DNA of 34,703 bases from an uncultured Clostridia bacterium (lineage in GTDB: Bacteria; Bacillota; Clostridia; TANB77; CAG-465). Below the pieces are notes generated by a model, which worked only from the letters and a program-made list of their open reading frames with translations, did not search any database and was not told the origin of the DNA. Below, one piece after another: positions 31,229 to 34,703 of this stretch. The DNA is taken from NCBI GenBank assembly GCA_947628575.1, contig CANRAK010000002.1:1-34703 (forward strand), in the 5' to 3' direction. Made by a program: the position numbers and the translations under genes. Position 1 is the stretch's first letter, and the number at the start of each line of letters is the position of its first letter.

Positions 31229-32536
31229 ATGTACACAAAAGAAACATTAAAAAAAGCTACTTTAACTGAACTTAGACAAATAGCAGAAAATTTAAAATTA
31301 GACGGATATCAAAGATTAAAGAAAGAATATTTAGTAGAAGAAATTATAAAAAACTTAGAAGATAATAATGAAATAGAAGATAAAGTAAATATACAAATAG
31401 AAAATCCAGAAACAGATTATATAACTGAGGGAATACTTGAAGTAATGCCAGATGGATATGGCTTTTTACGTAGTGATAATTATTTACCAGGAGATAAAGA
31501 TGTTTATGTATCACAAGTACAAATAAGAAGATTTAGACTTGCTACAGGTGATATGCTAAAAGGTATTGCAAGATTTACAACAGACCCACAAAACAAGTTT
31601 CCATCATTAATATACGTTGATGCAATAAATAATGATAGAGTTGATGTTTCACTTAAAAGGAGAGCTTTTGATAGCTTAATACCAATATATCCAAATGAAA
31701 GATTAAAGCTAGAAAATGATTCAAAAGAATATTCAACAAGAATAATAGATTTACTTGCACCAATTGGAAAAGGACAACGTGGACTTATTGTTGCTCAACC
31801 TAAAGCTGGTAAAACAACACTTTTAAAGCAGATTGCAAATGGAATATTAAAGAATAATCCTGAAGTAAAACTTATGGTTTTACTTATAGATGAAAGACCA
31901 GAGGAAGTTACAGATATTGAACGTTCAATAGATGCTGAAGTAATACATTCTACTTTTGATGAGTCACCAGAGCATCATATTAAAGTATCTAAAATGGTAC
32001 TTGAAAGAGCTAAAAGATTAGTTGAGCATAACGAAGATGTAGTAATACTTCTTGATAGCTTAACAAGACTTACTAGAGCTAGTAATCTAGAAGTAGACCC
32101 TAGTGGTAAAACATTATCTGGTGGTCTTGACCCTGCATCATTACATTTTCCTAAAAAATTCTTTGGTGCAGCAAGAAATATAGAAAACGGTGGTAGTCTA
32201 ACTATTCTTGCTACTACTCTTGTAGAAACAGGAAGTAGAATGGATGATATGATATTTGAAGAGTTTAAGGGTACTGGAAATATGGAAGTATTCTTAGATA
32301 GAAAATTATCTGAAAGAAGAATTTACCCTGCTATAGATATTAATAAATCTAGTACAAGAAGAGAAGATTTATTATATGATAAAAAAGAACAAGAGTGTGC
32401 TCTATATATTAGAAGATTACTTTCTCAATCTAATTCAAATGTAGATATGGTTGAAAAGATAATGAATATACTTGTTAAAACAAAAGATAATGCAGAGTTT
32501 ATAAAAGTATTTTTAGAACATATTAAGAAAAAATAA
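31229..32536 (+). CDS. rho: Transcription termination factor Rho
   Basis: Rho is the hexameric RNA helicase that ends transcription of untranslated RNA. The 435-residue protein has the N-terminal SAP-like helical part (1-45), the cold-shock RNA-binding fold with ITEGILEVMPDGYGFLRS (65-82), and the motor with Walker A QPKAGKTTLLK (190-200), VLLIDERPEEV and the RNA-binding Q- and R-loop region LDSLTRLTRASN and SGGLD. There is little extra sequence between the helical and cold-shock parts, so this is a compact Rho. AGGAGG precedes the ATG, nine bases after rimO. Confidence 0.96.
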   Translation: MYTKETLKKATLTELRQIAENLKLDGYQRLKKEYLVEEIIKNLEDNNEIEDKVNIQIENPETDYITEGILEVMPDGYGFLRSDNYLPGDKDVYVSQVQIRRFRLATGDMLKGIARFTTDPQNKFPSLIYVDAINNDRVDVSLKRRAFDSLIPIYPNERLKLENDSKEYSTRIIDLLAPIGKGQRGLIVAQPKAGKTTLLKQIANGILKNNPEVKLMVLLIDERPEEVTDIERSIDAEVIHSTFDESPEHHIKVSKMVLERAKRLVEHNEDVVILLDSLTRLTRASNLEVDPSGKTLSGGLDPASLHFPKKFFGAARNIENGGSLTILATTLVETGSRMDDMIFEEFKGTGNMEVFLDRKLSERRIYPAIDINKSSTRREDLLYDKKEQECALYIRRLLSQSNSNVDMVEKIMNILVKTKDNAEFIKVFLEHIKKK

Positions 32537-32564
32537 TAGAATAAAGTAAGTGAGGTTGGTTAAT

Positions 32565-34208
32565 TTGAATAAGAAAATAATAGTAAACTTTGATGATGGT
32601 AGAAAAATAAGTGTGCCTTATGGTACAACAGCTATTGATGCTGTAAAGATGGTAGAAGATAATGTAGATGATATATTAGCTTTAACTGTAAATAACGAAG
32701 TTAAGTTTCAAAAGTATGAGCTTGTTAGAGATTCAGATATTGGCTTTGTAAAAATCGATTCTGAAGACGGATATAGAGTCTATTCTAAAAGCTTAAAAAT
32801 GATACTATATATGGCTATAACAAAACTATTTGGAAATCAAAAAGTAGACTTTCAAGCAACAATTAATAGAAATCAATATTTCATTATGCCTAATTTTGAT
32901 TTAGATGCGGAAAAAATAAAGCAGATTAAAGATAAAATGCAAGAAATTATTGATAGCAATTTAGTAATAGAGAAGAAAACATTAAGTGTTGATGAGGCTA
33001 TGCTATATTATAAAGAATCTGGCGATATAGATAAAATACAGAATATGGCAAATAGGCTAAAATCATATACTAATATCTATTTTTGTGATGGACTATATAA
33101 TAACTTCTATGGTGTTTTAGTACCATCAACAGGATATTTAAAGGTTTTTGATTTAAGACCATTTAGAGATGGTGCTATTCTAGTTACAGCTGGAAAAGAT
33201 GGTAAAATTAGCCCAATAAGAGATTCTAGACTAATTGATGCAGTTGAGGAATTTTATAAGTTTAAAAGAATACTTGGTATATCTAATATTGGAGCATTAA
33301 ATGATAGAATATTAAAAAATAATATGATAGATACAATTCAAGTATCTGAGGCTATACATCAAAGAAAAATAGTAGAAATAGTTCAGGATATAGAAAAAAG
33401 AAGAGAAATTAAGTTAATCTTAATTGCTGGTCCTTCATCATCTGGAAAGACAACTTTTGCACAGCAACTTGGTGTACAACTTAGACTTACTGGATATAAT
33501 CCAATAACTATATCTATGGATAATTATTTTAAAGAAAGAAAAGATACACCAAAAGGACCAGATGGAAAATATGATTTTGAAACAATAGATGCTTTAGATA
33601 TTGAGCTTTTCAATAAGCAAATGGAAGATTTAATTGCAGGTAAAACAGTAGAACTTCCAGAGTTTGATTTTGTAATAGGTACTAAAAACTATAATGGAAA
33701 ATTCTTAACTATGAAGCAAAAAGATATACTAGTAGTTGAAGGAATACATGCATTAAATCCTAAACTTACTGAGTTTACTTCTTCTAAGAATAAATATAAG
33801 ATATATATAGCACCAGTTACTACGCTAAACCTAGATGGATATTCAAAAGTATCTTCTTCTGATACTAGGTTCCTAAGAAGAATGGTAAGAGATTTTGCTA
33901 CACGTGGTCATTCTATAGAAAGAACTTTTGAACTTTGGGATAATGTAAAAAAAGGTGAGGAAAAATATATATTCCCATTTATAGAAAATGTAGATACAAT
34001 ATTTAACTCAAGTATAATATATGAACCAGCAGTAATGAAGACATTTGCACAACCATTGTTATTACAACTAGATAAATCTAGTAAGTATTATGCTGAGGCA
34101 AGAAGACTATATGAGTATTTAAATAACTTTTTACCAATGGAGACATCTAATATTCCTGTTGACTCACTAATTAGAGAATTTATTGGAAATGGATGCTTTA
34201 ATAGATAA
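32565..34208 (+). CDS. Uridine kinase-like nucleoside kinase with TGS/ThrRS-like N-terminus
   Basis: A 548-residue protein. Residues 1 to about 60 look like a TGS domain (KIIVNFDDGRKISVPYGTTAIDAV) and the next region (about 60-240) resembles a threonyl-tRNA synthetase-like second additional domain. A uridine kinase/phosphoribulokinase-type P-loop domain follows (about 285-490) with GPSSSGKTT (289-297), SMDNYF and VEGIHALN. Such fusions occur in clostridia as nucleoside kinases; the substrate is not fixed by the sequence. The frame opens at GTG 32550, but AGGTTGG (32553-32559) supports the TTG at 32565, where the TGS fold begins. It follows rho by 28 bases, and an mgtC gene follows in the same direction. 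Confidence 0.85.
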   Translation: MNKKIIVNFDDGRKISVPYGTTAIDAVKMVEDNVDDILALTVNNEVKFQKYELVRDSDIGFVKIDSEDGYRVYSKSLKMILYMAITKLFGNQKVDFQATINRNQYFIMPNFDLDAEKIKQIKDKMQEIIDSNLVIEKKTLSVDEAMLYYKESGDIDKIQNMANRLKSYTNIYFCDGLYNNFYGVLVPSTGYLKVFDLRPFRDGAILVTAGKDGKISPIRDSRLIDAVEEFYKFKRILGISNIGALNDRILKNNMIDTIQVSEAIHQRKIVEIVQDIEKRREIKLILIAGPSSSGKTTFAQQLGVQLRLTGYNPITISMDNYFKERKDTPKGPDGKYDFETIDALDIELFNKQMEDLIAGKTVELPEFDFVIGTKNYNGKFLTMKQKDILVVEGIHALNPKLTEFTSSKNKYKIYIAPVTTLNLDGYSKVSSSDTRFLRRMVRDFATRGHSIERTFELWDNVKKGEEKYIFPFIENVDTIFNSSIIYEPAVMKTFAQPLLLQLDKSSKYYAEARRLYEYLNNFLPMETSNIPVDSLIREFIGNGCFNR

Positions 34209-34227
34209 ATATGATGGAGGATGATAT

Positions 34228-34703
34228 ATGGCAACAATAATGAATATTATAAATACCGAAGAATTTCAATTATTTTTTAAATTAATTTTAATCTCTTTAT
34301 TATCTGGAGTAATTGGATTTGAAAGAGAACATCTAAGTAAACCTGCAGGATTTAGAACTCATGTACTTGTTGGAATAAGCTCAGTATTAGTTATGGTATG
34401 TGGAATTAAAATTTCAGATGCTTATGGTAATAATAACCCACTAAGAATGCCAGCACAACTTTTATCTGGTATAGGATTTATAGGGGCAGGTACTATATTA
34501 AGTAATGGATTTAAAGTAAAAGGATTAACTACAGCATCTGGGCTATTAGCTATTACTTGTATAGGACTACTTATTGGTTCAGGAATGTATGCTTATGGAA
34601 TTATATCTACACTAGTAGTATATATAATTTTAAGATATCCATATAATTCTGGAAAGAAAAATAGTAGCGATAAAGATTTTAGATTTAAAATTACTACAAA
34701 GTC
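34228..34703 (+). CDS. MgtC/SapB family membrane protein (partial, runs off the end)
   Basis: The frame starts at ATG 34228 after TGGAGG (34215-34220) and is open to the window end: 158 full codons. It encodes an MgtC/SapB family membrane protein, linked in pathogens to magnesium limitation and in others to unknown membrane functions. Visible are the helix FKLILISLLSGVIGFEREH, the PAGFRTHVLVGISS motif with Arg43, AQLLSGIGFIGAGTIL and GLTTASGLLAITCIGLLIGSGMYAYGI, a typical four-helix MgtC layout. A charged cytoplasmic tail follows. The end is cut by the window. Confidence 0.92.
   Translation, partial: MATIMNIINTEEFQLFFKLILISLLSGVIGFEREHLSKPAGFRTHVLVGISSVLVMVCGIKISDAYGNNNPLRMPAQLLSGIGFIGAGTILSNGFKVKGLTTASGLLAITCIGLLIGSGMYAYGIISTLVVYIILRYPYNSGKKNSSDKDFRFKITTK

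Noticed and set aside
1..34703. CRISPR array, tRNA or rRNA genes, prophage, intact insertion sequence
   Set aside because: No regular spaced repeats, cloverleaf-like segments, rRNA-like sequence, integrase or transposase frames were seen on reading.

Overview
The window is a gene-dense stretch of chromosome from a very AT-rich, spore-forming member of the Clostridia (Bacillota). The evidence is: strong purine-rich ribosome binding sites; sigma-A promoters of the TTGACA/TATAAT kind; sporulation genes (yabP, yabQ, dpaB); an ATP-binding/scaffold pair of the minimal Suf type; and a def-fmt-rlmN-prpC-prkC-rsgA-rpe gene order that echoes the Bacillus subtilis cluster. I see no rRNA, tRNA, CRISPR array, prophage or intact insertion sequence. 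Nearly all the DNA is coding and no gene-free gap exceeds about 210 bases.

Layout: (1) 1-2615, a nested inverted repeat, then uvrB and a small HAD-like protein with a broken catalytic motif. (2) 2661-3786, yabP-yabQ-divIC (sporulation and division). (3) 3773-4450 on the minus strand, a membrane-anchored VanW protein. (4) 4599-6272, a sufC/sufB-like iron-sulfur assembly pair. (5) 6294-6990, an unknown protein behind a near-perfect promoter. (6) 6993-8834 on the minus strand, asnB. (7) 8909-10780, a small membrane protein and pyrimidine-nucleoside phosphorylase. (8) 10794-13296, a large secreted CAP/Big2/dockerin protein. (9) 13324-18787, proX-like, rsmD, a coiled-coil protein, ftsK/spoIIIE, def and a membrane protein with calcium-type loops. 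(10) 18839-20337, fmt, a small conserved protein and a MazG-like protein. (11) 20339-27758, rlmN, prpC-prkC, rsgA, an Rpe-AlkD fusion and pfk. (12) 27790-29798, lexA with a candidate operator, dpaB with a sigma-K-like promoter, and an unknown gene. (13) 29844-34703, rimO, rho, a TGS/uridine-kinase-like protein and an MgtC gene that runs off the end.

The genes fall into a few jobs: translation start, fidelity and ribosome maturation (proX, rsmD, def, fmt, rlmN, rsgA, rimO); Ser/Thr phospho-signalling (prpC/prkC); DNA repair and the SOS response (uvrB, lexA, the AlkD half of the fusion); central sugar metabolism (Rpe half, pfk, pdp); and sporulation or division. The most unusual item is the single reading frame joining ribulose-phosphate 3-epimerase to an AlkD-type DNA glycosylase, with the recognisable active-site residues kept in both halves. 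Other points to check are dpaB without an adjacent dpaA, a possible small RNA unit at 13197-13296, a recurring TTTGTAGTA element inside promoters, and the REP-like palindromes before uvrB. Most of the window is ordinary housekeeping chromosome and I do not see a large new multi-gene system. All calls come from reading the sequence; no database search was run.
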